The notes beneath the pieces were generated by a model. It ran no database searches. It was not told where the DNA came from and saw nothing but the letters and a program-made list of their open reading frames with translations. From NCBI GenBank assembly GCA_947069175.1, contig CAMTDV010000017.1, forward strand, positions 53,763,137 through 53,827,136: 64,000 bases of DNA, in the 5' to 3' direction. The position numbers and the translations under genes are program-made. The stretch comes from Scalesia atractyloides (taxonomy: Eukaryota > Streptophyta > Magnoliopsida > Asterales > Asteraceae). Each line of letters begins with the position of its first letter. Position 1 is the stretch's first letter. Shown here one piece after another: positions 33,373 to 45,644 of this stretch.

Positions 33373-35321
33373 ATTCAAATATGGAGAGGCTACGAATTGT
33401 AAATAACCTGATGTTCGATACTAAGTCAAACTAAATGACCAAAGTATAGATCGTTGCTTGGTTGGATGCACCGACCGGATGTGAAATGGCATTCATAACC
33501 TTTATTCTGTCCTAGCCGTCAGAGTGCTAGGCTTACCTCGATTGATTACGATTTTCATTCAGCCTCCTTGAAATTGCTTTTGTTATTTCAAGAGATTGTC
33601 GAGCGATTGTGGATCTATGTTATTACATTTCCCAGCAGCACATATACCTTCTGTGCCCTATTGGGAAATAGAACTGACTAATCCTACGACCAAGGGGTCG
33701 AGAAACTCAACAAGCCTAGTCTCGACCAACCCGGGGGCCGGGTCTTCATTTCTTGTTTACATTATTACGAATATGAGACTAATGAGAAAAATCAGATTTA
33801 GTGGTCAATTGTCCCTATCTGACTAGGGTGACTATGAATTCGGGCTTCAGCCCATGGTTTCATAAAACCACACGAATTTCCAAATCTAAACCAAGATGGT
33901 TTGACATGGACGAATTCGATGAAACCCTTACGTTTAAGCGGTGATTCAGTTGGCGGAGGTGCCAAGATGGGAAGGCATTATATCTTTTTATACTCATATA
34001 CAGTTCAGATCTTACCAAGTCCAAACTTGACTCGAAAAAACCACGAGACCGAGATGGTCAAGTGGTGATTAACCACCTTGTGACTAGTATGGGTTATATT
34101 CGCCTGTGCATTAGGTAATCTTTCAAGAACATCATGGGAAATGATTACTTCTCATTGTCTCCATTAACGACATCCTTATTAAATGATAGTCGAGCGTGGC
34201 TATGTTCCCACCCTGTGAAGGGTACTCCGTCAATGAGGAACCTTGATTCGATGACTCCTTACTTAGTCATCTTTTACCAAATTACCCGTACGTCTACGAT
34301 CAATGCCGATCCCATGTGTAGGGGCCTCATAGTGATACTTGTGATCGTTAGACACTCATCACGCCTTAAGCATTTCCACGTGATATAGTAACATTCTAGA
34401 TGTGCTGCTACTGGAATTAAAACCGTATTGGACGCACACCCTATCATTCCCGGTATATGGGAATTTTTATATGATATCTCTCGGAGAATCACATCGATTT
34501 CATCGAAGTTACTAAGTTGTTTCATTTGGAAAAAGACACAGATAGTTGTACAACAGCTGGAGCCAAGCTCCCAAAACTTAATGCAAACAGGAATTTACTG
34601 TATAAGTTCCATATCCTTACGACGTGATTAGACTACTGGTGAGTAGTTCGGGCACCCTGCTGATGTGAGGGTGCAGATTCGTTGTTACTCATGCTTGCCT
34701 TATGGCAACCGTAGGCTCGTAAAAGCCTTTCTCTTTCTCTACCATAGAGTAAGGACTCTCGTGGTAAGTTAGTATTAGCCGAAGATACTCACGTACGCGA
34801 CAACAAGGGAAGATTGGCGTGCACCACTCGGTAAGACCAAATTTATTCCCTTAACACAAACATGTGGAGCATGGTGCTCATTATTGCAATGTTCGCAACG
34901 AACCTTGGGAGAGTACCCATACTCCTCCTTTATAGGGGGTGTTCAATAACTATTTAACGAAATCGCAATTGAAACATATGGTGTATGAATGGTGAAGATA
35001 ATGAATGCAAAGAAAACGTAATAATTGTAGTCAGCAATAAGCTGAATACGAAACTCATATCCTACTATGAGTCCAACAACACTCTCACTTTCAGATTGGA
35101 AGTGATGACAGGCTTTACTCTTAACAATACATAGGAATTGTGGATGCACAAATTACACTACTACCATGTAGCACAATTATCATCTCCGTACGATGATGAT
35201 ACTAAACGAAAAGCGAAAACATACTTGTCTGTCAGAGGACTGACACGAATATAAATACGAAGCTTTCCAATGGATTACTAAACAGAATTTTTAGGACGAA
35301 ATTCTTTTAACTGGGGGAGAC
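33373..35321 (+). other. host sequence H, 3' internal end with polypurine tract
   Basis: About 1.9 kb with no recognisable protein. It ends TTAACTGGGGGAGAC (polypurine tract, 35309-35321), preceded by TTTTAGGACGAAATTC, a typical gypsy pre-LTR context. H therefore looks like the interior of a decayed or non-autonomous gypsy element. Confidence 0.55.
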
Positions 35322-37423
35322 TGTGACAATTGTGAAAAATCCCGGTAAACATTGATTGGTTCTGTGGTAACCGGACGTCGTATGTATATCGTGATATTGA
35401 TGTGATTATGTGTGATGATACGAATTCTGGAAAATGATACACCGACTATAATGGGAGTATATGTATAGTAATTAATAAAAACATTACAGTGACATTATGC
35501 GTCACCTACATGACAAGACAAAGTAGTGAATGAACTGACGACTCTGGGAATAAGTATTAGTAAACACGCATGACTTGTGTGCTATGCTAAGCGATATCTA
35601 TAATGTCCCGGAAGAATCCAAAAGCACGTCATGGTTGACATGACACTATTAAGGACCAACGATGCAACTTAGTTTTGTGTCATAGACTATAACATAAGGT
35701 TTGAAAATAATCAAAGCCTGGGAACGCAAAACGAAGCAGCTCCCAGTTGGGGAAACGCCTTCGTTCCGGGCATAACATAAGGCAACCAAATGTGCAAGAA
35801 ACGATCGTTCAAGCTTATAAACACTTAAACGAACGTCATACGAGACTTTTATGATTAAAAGTAACCATGCTCGGATTTTGAGACGGTTATGCCCAATTTT
35901 TAAAAACCGAGTCTTTTGACAGTAGGAACGCGAAAAACGGAGCCTGTTGCGCAAATCGAGAACGCTTCCGGACCCGAAAACGAACCTAAACACAACACGG
36001 AATATAAACATCATCTTTTAACGCGTATTACGAAGCACGAGGTGGCCCCAAATGGGGTAGGGGTACCCCCATATTTAATATATTTTTTTTTCTTTTAAAT
36101 TCCTTAATTTCTTTTAAATTACTTCATTCCTTCAAATTCCCTGCACCAAAACCTTTCCTTTAGCTGATCTTCATCAAGAACAAGTCTCAAATCAAAGGTA
36201 TTAACTTGATTTCATAAACATGGTTTAGGTCAGGAAAAACCTTTTTAATCCATGAATTTTGAAGGTTTAAACAAGTTTAGGGGCTGAATAAGAACACCAT
36301 GGGAATTCCCTGGGGTTATATGGCAGCCATGGTTACAAATCTTTGGGTTTTGATACCCTAATCAACACCTATTCGACAAAAATCACATAACTATTCGAAT
36401 AACCGAAAAACAATGAAACAAAGCTTGATTGATCTAAGTTCTAGCATGTTTGGGTTGTACTTCATGTGTAGGTACTGAATATAGCACCCACCCACTTCTG
36501 GACTCACAAGAAGTGCTTGGAATCGAAACTTTCGCTAGGTATATCATACGAAAATTGAAACTAGCATAGGTAGAATCTTTCTTTAGCTATAACTTGGTCC
36601 GTGAAGCTTGGATTAAAATGAAATTTGGTGTGTTGATGTAGGGTATTATCAGGAAGGTCCATGTAAAAGTTTAGAATTTGTGGAATTTCCTACGATTTTT
36701 GGTGAATTTTTAACTGTTTTACAGAAAAAATTTCGAAAACATTATCAAACCAATTCAATAAATTACCAAATTTAACAGGGACACTAAGGAACATATGGGG
36801 AATGTTCTGGGAAAATTCGGAGTCCATTGGTTGAGTTTTGATTTTGGTTAAAAATCCGTGTTTTTGCGAGTTTTCAGTAGCCGGGAACGCACCGAAACGA
36901 AATCAGAAAAATCTCAAAATTCTGTGAGAAGTTCCTGGACATTTAAAAGGTGTTCTGGAATTTTTTTGGAACTTTTGAAGTACTGATGGTATTTAGTTTT
37001 AATTATGTGGTTAAAAATAGTTCTATAAATAATTTATTTAAATAAGTATAATACCAAAATAAATTCCCAGAAAGTTTTCCCACAATCTACAGATTTTTAC
37101 TGATTTAGATAAAAATTTAAAGATTTTTATATAAATTATGGATTAAATGGGAATTTATGGAATTAAAAATAGATTATTTTAAATCAATTTCGACGGTTTA
37201 CCGTATAACGAACCTGCCGGAACCGGGAACTGACCCAATCCGACATATACTATAATCAGAACACCGGGAGTATTCCGGGAGATTCCCGGGCAAATTGGGC
37301 ACTATGGATGTGTCCTAAGACAATTCGGGAGAATTCCAGACGGTGAAAATGGAAACTCAAATTTGGGTAACCTAAGCTCCCCAAATACTCAAACTCCCTT
37401 GATGAAAAGTTAATCATTCTTAA
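35322..37423 (+). repeat. gypsy LTR (element H), 5' part
   Basis: Starts TGTGACAATTGTG after a polypurine tract. At least 2.1 kb, cut at 37423 by element C2. A homopolymer T run with TATTTAATATA lies near 36073. The rest of this LTR must lie beyond the window. Confidence 0.7.
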
Positions 37424-38740
37424 TGAAGGTCCGTGATCAGGCGGTTCTAGATGGAAGTTAATGCGTAAACGTATATAACAATTTCGGTAGAATTTTACTA
37501 AGATTAGAGTAGAAACAGAATGCAGCGGAAGTCTTCATTCATACCGAAAGAGTATACATCTTTAAAGTCCAGCTGCCAGAGTTCCTGGAGAGAATCCGGC
37601 AGCACCTCCATGTAGGGATGGCAAAAACTGAAATGACAAATGAACACACACCACCTATTTATTAGGAAACAACCATGTTCGCTTAACATGTGCATATGAG
37701 GTCAAGTTCGGGCGAACTTGTCTTTCATATGACAAGTTCGGCCGAACTTGCTTGCCACATGTCAAGTTCGAGCGAACTTGACCTACACAGGTCAAGTTCG
37801 AGTGAACTTGTTCCCTTTTACACTAAAAACTCTGTATTTTGGTCGTGTGTTCGATTCTAATCTATACACTATTCAACATACTCTCAATCTAGCCTATTCG
37901 ACAAGTGACGAACACAATAGTGCATCAACAGATTCCTCCTTGTTCATTACTGTAGAAGCTTGATCTTGCACTTCAAAACTTTGAGCCATGTTTGAATATT
38001 CTGCAACTTCAATCAAGGTGTCTGCCGATGTCGTCGAAACGCGTCAACAGATTCCCCCTTAATTGATTATCCGGGTTTGCATTAACAACTTTGAGTACCG
38101 CTGAAATCTCCAGTTCAGATCTTTGGTTGCGTGGTTTCCGACTCCTCTGATTTACTTGACCGACAAATTTTCTCGAATAACCATCAACTCGAAGCTAATC
38201 AATGCAGCAGCTTCTCCATTTCAACGATAACCGCATCCGAGTTCAGTTTCTTGATAAGCGTTGAGCATCGAGAGTTTATTCCGCACACTCCTAAAGTATC
38301 AAAAACTCAACCGGCAATTGATAGAAACTTCGAATCACTGCATCTGAAAACTTCAAATCAAACGAATACCCTCGAAAATCCAAAATCCTGATTTCCGTAA
38401 TCGCAGTTAAGCACCCTTCAGAAAGATTTGATTAGCAAATCGGTAATCTGCTCAATAAGCAAATCTTCATCGGAAACAAATAACCTGGTAATGCATCGAA
38501 TCTGGGAAACATACGTCCGTGACCAAAATCACATTCTTCCTCTTCAGTCACAATGCTAGATATATAGCTATCTCCGGTAGACCAACGCCACTTAATCACC
38601 AAACATCATCATCCAACGGCGGTTAGTCCAAAGAGAAGAATGATTCATCCGCTTGAAGACTAAAAATAATGGCCACCAAAAATTATCATCAGATTTCCTT
38701 GGTAATTTTGAAACCATCCGTCTGTGGAGCTAGTCATTAA
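37424..38740 (-). mobile_element. element C2 (C family), 3' end
   Basis: 3' LTR 37424-37930 (507 bp, TGAAGGTCCG...GCATCAACA) and about 810 bp of interior collinear with element C. It is cut at about 38740 by element A, just after GCTAGTCATTA, where C continues with TACTAACG. The other end is beyond the window. Four U3 palindromes at 37702-37812. Confidence 0.88.
37702..37812. promoter_or_regulatory. U3 palindrome cluster, C2 LTR
   Basis: Four CAAGTTCGNNCGAACTTG copies with centres GG, GC, AG and AG; the last has one arm change. Confidence 0.75.
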
Positions 38741-39147
38741 TTCAGGTCTATGACCGATCCTCGATGCTTAGGAACCTAAATTTGATATCTATTGTCCATA
38801 ATAGCGGAAATATTATGACAAGTTTACCAATAGACAAGAATTAATCAATTAAATGTCAATTTTATTGATTAAACGTCAAGAATCCAAATTGACAAAGCTT
38901 CGCCTCAGAGATGCCAAAGTTACAAATGAGAGACACAAGCTAGCTATTTATAGAAGTACAAGTTCGCCAGAGAAGGAGCTAAGTTCGCGCGAACTTACCT
39001 TAGCAAGTTCGGCCGAACTTGTCATTACATGACACATATGGGCGAACTTGACTCTATATTACATAAATACATCTTTCTGCTAGCCTATACAACTATATTC
39101 TATACAAACTCGATATAAGACTAAGACATAGACATTATGCACCAACA
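38741..39147 (-). repeat. 3' LTR of element A
   Basis: About 407 bp, ends CACCAACA on the + strand next to GACTCCCCCTTGG. The left end TTCAGGTC is set by comparison with element C and by the break in C2 homology. TATTTATA at 38945-38952 (TATAAATA on the transcribed strand), with two palindromes and half-sites upstream (38961-39052). Confidence 0.8.
38945..38952 (-). promoter_or_regulatory. TATA box of element A LTR
   Basis: TATAAATA on the minus strand; palindromes lie just upstream, ending with AAGTTCGCGCGAACTT and CAAGTTCGGCCGAACTTG. Confidence 0.65.
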
Positions 39148-39160
39148 GACTCCCCCTTGG
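39148..39160 (-). promoter_or_regulatory. polypurine tract of element A
   Basis: CCAAGGGGGAGTC on the minus strand, adjoining the 3' LTR. Confidence 0.92.
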
Positions 39161-39213
39161 ATATCGTCTTCGTCTTGTATCAGTCTTCAAAAAACTCTGT
39201 CTTCAAATAAACA

Positions 39214-40515
39214 TTAACACACACGACCGAAGAAGTTCTTGTAAGTCTTCCTTTGTCGTTCTTGTTTAGGATCTGGCGTCTGGTCTGTAGGAGGCACTTT
39301 GTTCATAAATTGAAATCTTCTAACACTTGCCATTCTACCTTTCTCATGAATAGCTTCAAGATGCTTTTCTTCTTTTAAAAACTCAACCCGTTCTAGATCC
39401 CTCCAGCTTGTCTGCCACATCTTTCCTGAATTTACTTCATGCACATAGCAAACATTCACAACTCTTTAATGTTGCATAGCTTGTTCCTTTTCACGTTCCT
39501 CGAATACTATCTTGCTGTAGAACAAGGTTTTAATATCTTCTCTCGAACAGTTAACAAGCCACATTGGATCTAGAATCCTGATCGTTCTCCACAATCCTTT
39601 CATGCCCTTAAATCCCAATATTTCAACCCTTTCATTCGTAATATCCAAGTGTTCTTCGAACCGTAACACAATAACAGTTTCACAAGTAGTTGGATCTATA
39701 TGCCACCACTTGAACACTGGATAGAAATTTTGCTCAATCAGCATCAACGGCATGTTTCTCATAGCTGTAGGTCACTTCATTATCAAAGTTATGTCTTTTT
39801 CCTCTGTCTTTTTATCTGTTTTGATTCGACGATCTGGAATGAATGGCTTCCAATAGTTAAATCCTTTTACCGCTTCATACTTGATCATCTTCTATAACAA
39901 CTGATCAATGAACTTCATCTGATATGTAACATTCACGGTCTGAACCAGCTCCTCAACATCCCAATAAGGTAGAGTCTTGAAATCAGCAAGATACTTGAAG
40001 TATTGCACTCTAAATTCCCTTTTGATTGCATATACGTTCAACTCTTTAAACCAACCCCAACTGAGAATATCCCCCAATGACACGTCTTTGTCTCTGGTAA
40101 ATAATGCTAGAGGACGTCGAAACTTACATTCGCGCGGCATATCTTTAAACCAAGATTTCTTCGATTGAGTTATTTCCTCTTTCGTCAAAGGCTTTGGAAC
40201 TTTACCTTCACGAACTGATTCCTCTATCTTTTCTTTCAACATGTCTTCATCTAGTTGCTTGTACATCTCCTCAAATGTTGGAAAACTATCTGAATTAGGA
40301 CCGACGTACTTCGCAGTTTGATCTGTTTCATCATCAGAAGACCAATCTTCAACAATCACTCTATTGTATTCATCAGCTTCAAATCTTCTAACGTAGTGAT
40401 AATCATTTGGCTCAAATGTGTAACATTCAACACATCCTCTTCAAAGTCAAATTCAAAAGTTTCAGCATCAATTTCGATCAATTTAGCCAAATCTTCCTTT
40501 GTATAATTGTGCATG
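39214..40515 (-). pseudogene. aORF of element A, C-terminal part
   Basis: C-terminal half of the additional ORF downstream of pol, separated from its N-terminal half by element B. Three frames (40359-39892, 39762-39466, 39459-39214). It has an acidic hinge, then MPRECKFRRPLALFTRDKD, GWFKELNVYAIKREFRVQYF, a WWHID... block, GLWRTIRILDPMWLVNCSRE and a basic tail ending FFGRVC. The same blocks in the same order occur in element B (41046-42120), so this is a real conserved domain of unknown function. I see no signal peptide or membrane segment. Confidence 0.75.
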
Positions 40516-40965
40516 TGTGAAAGCTTAGGATCGGACCCAACTTGTGAGCTTCCAGTCAGACTTGCTCAGCTAACAGAGGCGGAATTCATTGTTAGCTGAT
40601 TGAACAAACAAAGAACAAGCGATGATTACTATTTAAACTGTCTGTATATTGATTAACGTTGAAACAATTATAGACTCGAGCAGGGCTTCGCCTTTGATCT
40701 CAAAAAACAGCTTTCCTAGAAAAACATCCTAAGTCACCTATTTATAGGCAAGATTTGACAACAACTAAGGACTAGGACTTGGGATTTTCGTACGAAATTT
40801 TCGTGCGAAAATCCTTACAACTTTCGTGCGAAAATCCTTACAATTTTCGTGGGAAAATTCTATCAGTTATACAAAACTTTCAAAACTAAACTTTTGACAC
40901 TGCGAAACCCTAACTATACAATAGACTCATCCTAGACGTAGGCAATAGATATATGTGCACCAACA
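40516..40965 (-). repeat. 3' LTR of element B
   Basis: 450 bp, TGTGAAAGC...CACCAACA on the + strand. TATTTATA at about 40739-40746, then four A/T-armed palindromes (40786-40865). One 23-bp palindrome unit more than the 5' LTR. Confidence 0.93.
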
Positions 40966-40978
40966 GACTCCCCCTTGG
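40966..40978 (-). promoter_or_regulatory. polypurine tract of element B
   Basis: CCAAGGGGGAGTC on the minus strand, identical to that of element A. Confidence 0.93.
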
Positions 40979-41045
40979 ATGTTGCCGCAGTCTTGGACAG
41001 TCTTCAAAGCTTTTTCTTCAAAAACTTTAAACACGTTTGCTTAAA

Positions 41046-44000
41046 TCATCCGAAAAATGTCTTGTGTGGCCTTCGACGCTCCTCTGAAGCAATGGGCATT
41101 TGATCTATAGGAGGAGGTCGGTTGTAAGTATTCCCGAACTTGAATCTTTCACGGGTGGCCAGCTTTCGACGAGCTTCAATCCTTTCTTCATTTTGATCTT
41201 TCTTTTTTTGCTCTGTATCTTCAAGCTTTCTCCATGAAGTTTTCCATTCTTTACCTGAATTAAAGTTGTTAGCGTAACAAACATTCAGAATATTCTGGAA
41301 CTGCATGGCCTGCTCCTTGTCTTTATCTTCATAACTGATTTTGATGAAGAACATGCGTTCAATATCTTTCTCTGAGCAGTTGACCAACCACATAGGATCC
41401 AATACTCTGATTGCATGCCATAGCCCATAAATTCTCTTTTGCATGATCACGGTTTCCGAAAGATCCTTAGACATATCCCATGATCCTTCGTCAGGCTCTA
41501 CACAAATAACAGCCTCTCCAGTACTCGAATCATAATGCCACCAATTGAAGATCTTGTAAAAACCTTGTTCCATTTTCTTCAAAGGCATATTCTTCATAAC
41601 GCGTGGCCTTTTCACAATCAAAGTCACATCTTTCTCTTGAGTAACTGGATCAATCTTTGTCATTGTTTTGGCTTGTGTGGCTTTCATAAGTTGAAGCCAT
41701 GTTCTACCTCAAACTTGATAAGCTTCCATAGACGCTGATCATTTGGACGTAGCTTCATACTGAACGTCTTGGTTTGAACCAACTCTTTCATGTCCCATTC
41801 TGGCAAGGTCTTTATATCACCCAGTCTTCTGAAGTATTGAACTCCATACTCACATTTCAACGCATACACATCGAGTTCCTCGATCCATCCCCAACTAATA
41901 ATGTCACCCAGAGATGCTTAGGGTCTCTAGTGAAGAAAGCCAATGGACGATGGAACTTTCTTTCAGGTGGCATCTCCTTTAACCATTTCTTTTTCATCTC
42001 TATGATCTCTTCCTTGGTTGGTGGTTTAGGAGTTGTTCCCTCTTTAACTGCTTCTGCCACTTTCTGTTTTAACATCTCATCATCGATCTCAGCAGTCATT
42101 TCATCAAGGGTAGGAAACACATCAGTTCTTTCACCCGTATATCTTGCCTCTTCATTGTTATCTGAATCCCAATCTTCAATAATGACTCTGTCATAATCGT
42201 TCGCTTGCGGGATGTCTTTGAAAACATAATCATTAGGCTCTGAGCTCGTGTTCTTTAATTCTTCTTCAAAGTCGAACTCGAAAGAATCTTCTTGTAGGCC
42301 ATATGAATCTACAAGATCAGCCTTGGAGAGGTTATGAACATACTCCCCTTCTTCAACATCGTGCTCAAGATAGATAACTTTCGGCTTTGGGGATGTTTAC
42401 TCAATCGACGACTCCCCCTGGCCCTGTTCATTGGTTAGCTCAAAAATAGAGTCGTTCATGTACGCATCAACAGAAATATTTTCATTATCAATAAACTGGG
42501 TACATATTCAAACCCTTCCTTTTCTAACTCATCAAACGTTCCATCTACCAAATCATCAATCTCTTTCCTTAGCTCTCTATCAGCAATTGCCTTTCCTTTC
42601 GTCATCGATTCCAGAACACCTTCCCCTTGTAGCACAAACCCCATGCTAACATCAGCAGACGGATCATAGACTACCGTCTCAGAAGATACTGGGACGGATT
42701 CAGCTTCCGACGTAGATTGTTCTATCAAAGGAGCTGATGAAGTAGCAACTTTATCCACGAGCATATCATCAATCTTTTCTTTACCCCGGCCTTCAGCATC
42801 AGATAGAGCTTTAGAAGCTCGTTCCCTTTCAGCAACCTTCTGTCTAGCTTCCTCTCTCTCAATCTTCTCAATCTCATCAGCGAGAGAGATACCAATAGTA
42901 CGAACCAAAATCTTCTTCATAAGCTCCACCTGCCTGTTGTTCGACTCACGCTTAGCTTCATATTCTTCCATTTTCTTTATGATCCTCTGATTCTCTGTCT
43001 CGTAACTGCTCAGAGTTGCCTTTAGAACCTCCCTTTCATTCTCTAGAACTTTGATTCTTTCTTCATAAACAACAACTTTCTGGGAAGCCTGGAAGTATCT
43101 TTCACTATCATGAGTCACCAATCTCAAAATCTCTCTGATGCTATCCCTATCAGACTCAAGGATTTTTATCTTCTCATCAGCAGACTTCAATTTTTCTTCC
43201 AACTCATTGAGCCTTCCAACATAAACGTCATTAGCTGTGAGCCTATCTCCCCCTGGAATACTACCCATCTCAAAGAAATAGTCATCAAAAGCAGTGTCAA
43301 CTGGAGGATCTTGTTGTGTAGGATGAGCAGATGATGTAGTTTGCGCTTGAGATACAACAGGAGGAGTAACCACTGGAGGCTCTGTAACTGGTGGAGGAGA
43401 TGGAATATGAACCTCTGTAGATGTGTGCTGTGGAGGAGGAGAGCTAACTGGAGGGTCAATAACTGGAGGAGGAGATGGAATAGGAGTTTCCGTGGCAATA
43501 TGCTGAGGAGGAGAAGATGGAGGGCGTTCAGATGTTGTTTCTACAGCTGGGGCAACTGGCGTTTCAGAAGGCTTTGACCTTAGCTCGATTCGCAGCTTTC
43601 CAGCAGTAGATTCATGTTTTCTTGCCACTGAATGTTTGACCCTTTTTCATGCTTTCTTCCTTGCGGGTTTAACAACTGAAATCTCTTCTTCGTCCTCAGA
43701 TGGCTCATAAGGTGTATCATCATCCCCTGTAGCCTTACGCTTTTTCGTCTCAGCCAATTCTTTTTCTCTTTCTTTCCTCTCTTGCTCTTTTCTTTCTCTT
43801 TCTTTCTTTTCTCCTTCTCTCAGAATCTGTGCTAGATGATGGCCCCTCATCATCGCCACCACCTGCTTCGGTTTCAACACCGACCATTCTCTCGATGTCT
43901 GTAGTGGCTTGTTCCAGAGTTTCTTCAACTTGAACTAATTCAGTTGCCTGCACAGTCTCTTCAATATTCACTTGCACAATATCTGGTTCATCAATCAGCC

Positions 44001-44977
44001 TTGTGCTAACACTGGCTTGTTTTCTTTGGCGTTTGGGTGCGGAAGAAGAATTTTCTGTAGATTTCTTTCTCTTTGAAGTAGCACCACCTTTCTTCTTTCC
44101 GTAGTGACCCTTCTCACCTTCGCCCTTAACATACCATATACTTCTCTTTTCGACAAAATCCTCCATCATACTTGCTTCCTCACTTTCATCACCGCTCCCC
44201 TCATTCCTCCATTTTCCCTCAGGCGGAGCAATATAGTCAGTCTTGACAAAAGTTCCAAACACAGGCTTGAATGCTGGAGCCTTTCCTCCTTTGCGGTAGT
44301 TGCTGATGTTGTGGAGGTCAGAAGCAGTCATGTGTTCTAACTTCAAGATATCATCCTTCTTTTTCTCCAGATTCGGATGTAAGTGATCAAGAATCATCTA
44401 TACAAAACGAGGGTACTGCAAAAATCGGCTCTTCCCCAAATTCATCACCATCTGATCAAAAATCATCCTACTGAAGTTGTAGGGCTTGTTCAATATCACC
44501 GCCACCACATGTGATAGTCCACCAAATCATCCCATCCACCTTTTCCGTGGCTTAGAGAACGTGTGATGCAGTGTGCAAGAAATCTGTATGGCAAAACCAG
44601 CTGATTAATCTTGTATGGAGCGGAGTTCACATAACCGTTGTAGCCCATACGGTAAAAGCAGCCCTTAACAAACTTTTCTGTAAACCCAGTCGGAAAATCA
44701 CTCTCATCTCTAAAATGCAGCACTATGCGAATCAGATCTTCTATGATCCTAATTTCTACGTCTTTATCCCCAATCTTTACTGCTGACATAATAGCTTTAC
44801 CATCAGCTCTTACTACTGCACCCCAAAAACTATCTACATGTGAAGCGTAAACATCATGATGATGTGTAAGGGCATAATAGACCGCAGTCTCTCCAAAAAG
44901 TCTATGTATTGCAAGAACGGAGCGAATTCTGGTATACCCTTGTCAATCAAGCAGCAGGAGGTGTGGATTGGTTGGAA
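41046..44977 (-). pseudogene. aORF of element B, second exon, broken
   Basis: Unknown protein encoded between pol and 3' LTR. Order: N-terminal conserved domain (44977-44400; VYASHVDSFWGAVV-like start, then GFTEKFVKGCFYRMGYNGY and LSHGKGGWDDLVDY); a basic NLS-like stretch (KRKKSTENSSSAPKRQRKQ, about 44050); an acidic low-complexity part; a proline-rich segment and long coiled coil (43628-42800); an acidic hinge with EEGEYVHNLSKADL (about 42340); and the C-terminal domain (42120-41046) with GLWHAIRVLDPMWLVNCSEK, ending HKTFFG. Stops and frameshifts near 44900, 44400, 43700 and 42450 inactivate it. A nuclear, self-associating protein is an inference from the NLS-like and coiled regions. Confidence 0.75.
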
Positions 44978-45392
44978 CTCATACACGGTTTTATGTGAAA
45001 CAGATAGATGTGAAAAAGTTAGAAAAATTTCACAAACACAAATTTCTCTTAATTTTGAACTTGATTCAATTTTCGTGCAAAAATTATAACCCTAAGTTCA
45101 ACATTTTGAAGCTAATTTTTGTGCGAAAAGTGTTGAATTTTCGTGCGAAAACTGTTGAATTTTCGTGCGAAAACTCATCTTCTTTCGCAGTCAACATTAC
45201 ATACCAACTCAAAAACACTTGCAATTTTTGACTTTTTCAAGAAATTCAAACGATAAACCTTAGTTAAAGTTGCCGATTTTAACATTGGAAGGTTCAATTT
45301 TAGATTTTACCGGCTAGTTTATTCTAGATCTACATTTTAGTCCGTTTAACGTGTGATGAATCTAAATATGACGGTTCATTCTCGGTAAATAC
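44978..45392 (-). other. candidate 415-bp intron in aORF of B
   Basis: Donor AAG|GTATTT at 45392, acceptor GTATGAG|TTC at 44978, pyrimidine-rich tract and CTAAC branch-like sequence near 45025. It joins exon 1 to exon 2 in phase 0. It contains four A/T-armed palindromes at 45070-45175. Confidence 0.5.
45070..45175. promoter_or_regulatory. aORF intron palindromes, element B
   Basis: Four copies of the ATTTTCGTGCGAAAAT type; two carry a single change in a CG pair (TTTTCGTGCAAAAA, TTTTTGTGCGAAAA). Confidence 0.75.
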
Positions 45393-45401
45393 CTTCCCCA
45401 T
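45393..45401 (-). pseudogene. aORF exon 1 of element B (MGK)
   Basis: ATGGGGAAG followed by GTATTT. It matches ATGGCCGAG|GT in A and D in position and length, and is preceded in all three by a TTTGCACACC or TTGGCACACC block. Confidence 0.5.
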
Positions 45402-45543
45402 TATAAGAGGTGTGCAAATCAACCTCCCTAATGTGTTAAAACGTCGAGAAGTGAGTGAACCGAGACAAAGTGTTCAAATCGCTTCAGAGAATTCGCACCA
45501 AAATCTTTAAGAGTTTTCATGCGGAATGAACTGAGGTCTCTCT

Positions 45544-45551
45544 TATATATA
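45544..45551 (-). promoter_or_regulatory. internal TATA box for aORF, element B
   Basis: TATATATA about 143 bp before the exon 1 ATG, with three palindromes directly upstream (45560-45637). Same design as the LTR promoter of B. Confidence 0.55.
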
Positions 45552-45559
45552 GGCAGCCG

Positions 45560-45637
45560 ATTTTCGTATGAAAATTTGGCTGGTGAACTTTAGCCAAATT
45601 TTCGTGCGGAAATTTCATTTTCGTGTGGAAATTCTGG
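45560..45637. promoter_or_regulatory. aORF promoter palindromes, element B
   Basis: ATTTTCGTATGAAAAT, ATTTTCGTGCGGAAAT and ATTTTCGTGTGGAAAT, just upstream of the internal TATA box. Confidence 0.75.
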
Positions 45638-45644
45638 CTCCTTT

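Noticed and set aside
43341..43577. Arg/Trp-rich plus-strand frame and similar frames opposite pol and aORF
   Set aside because: Antisense shadows of the real minus-strand coding regions.
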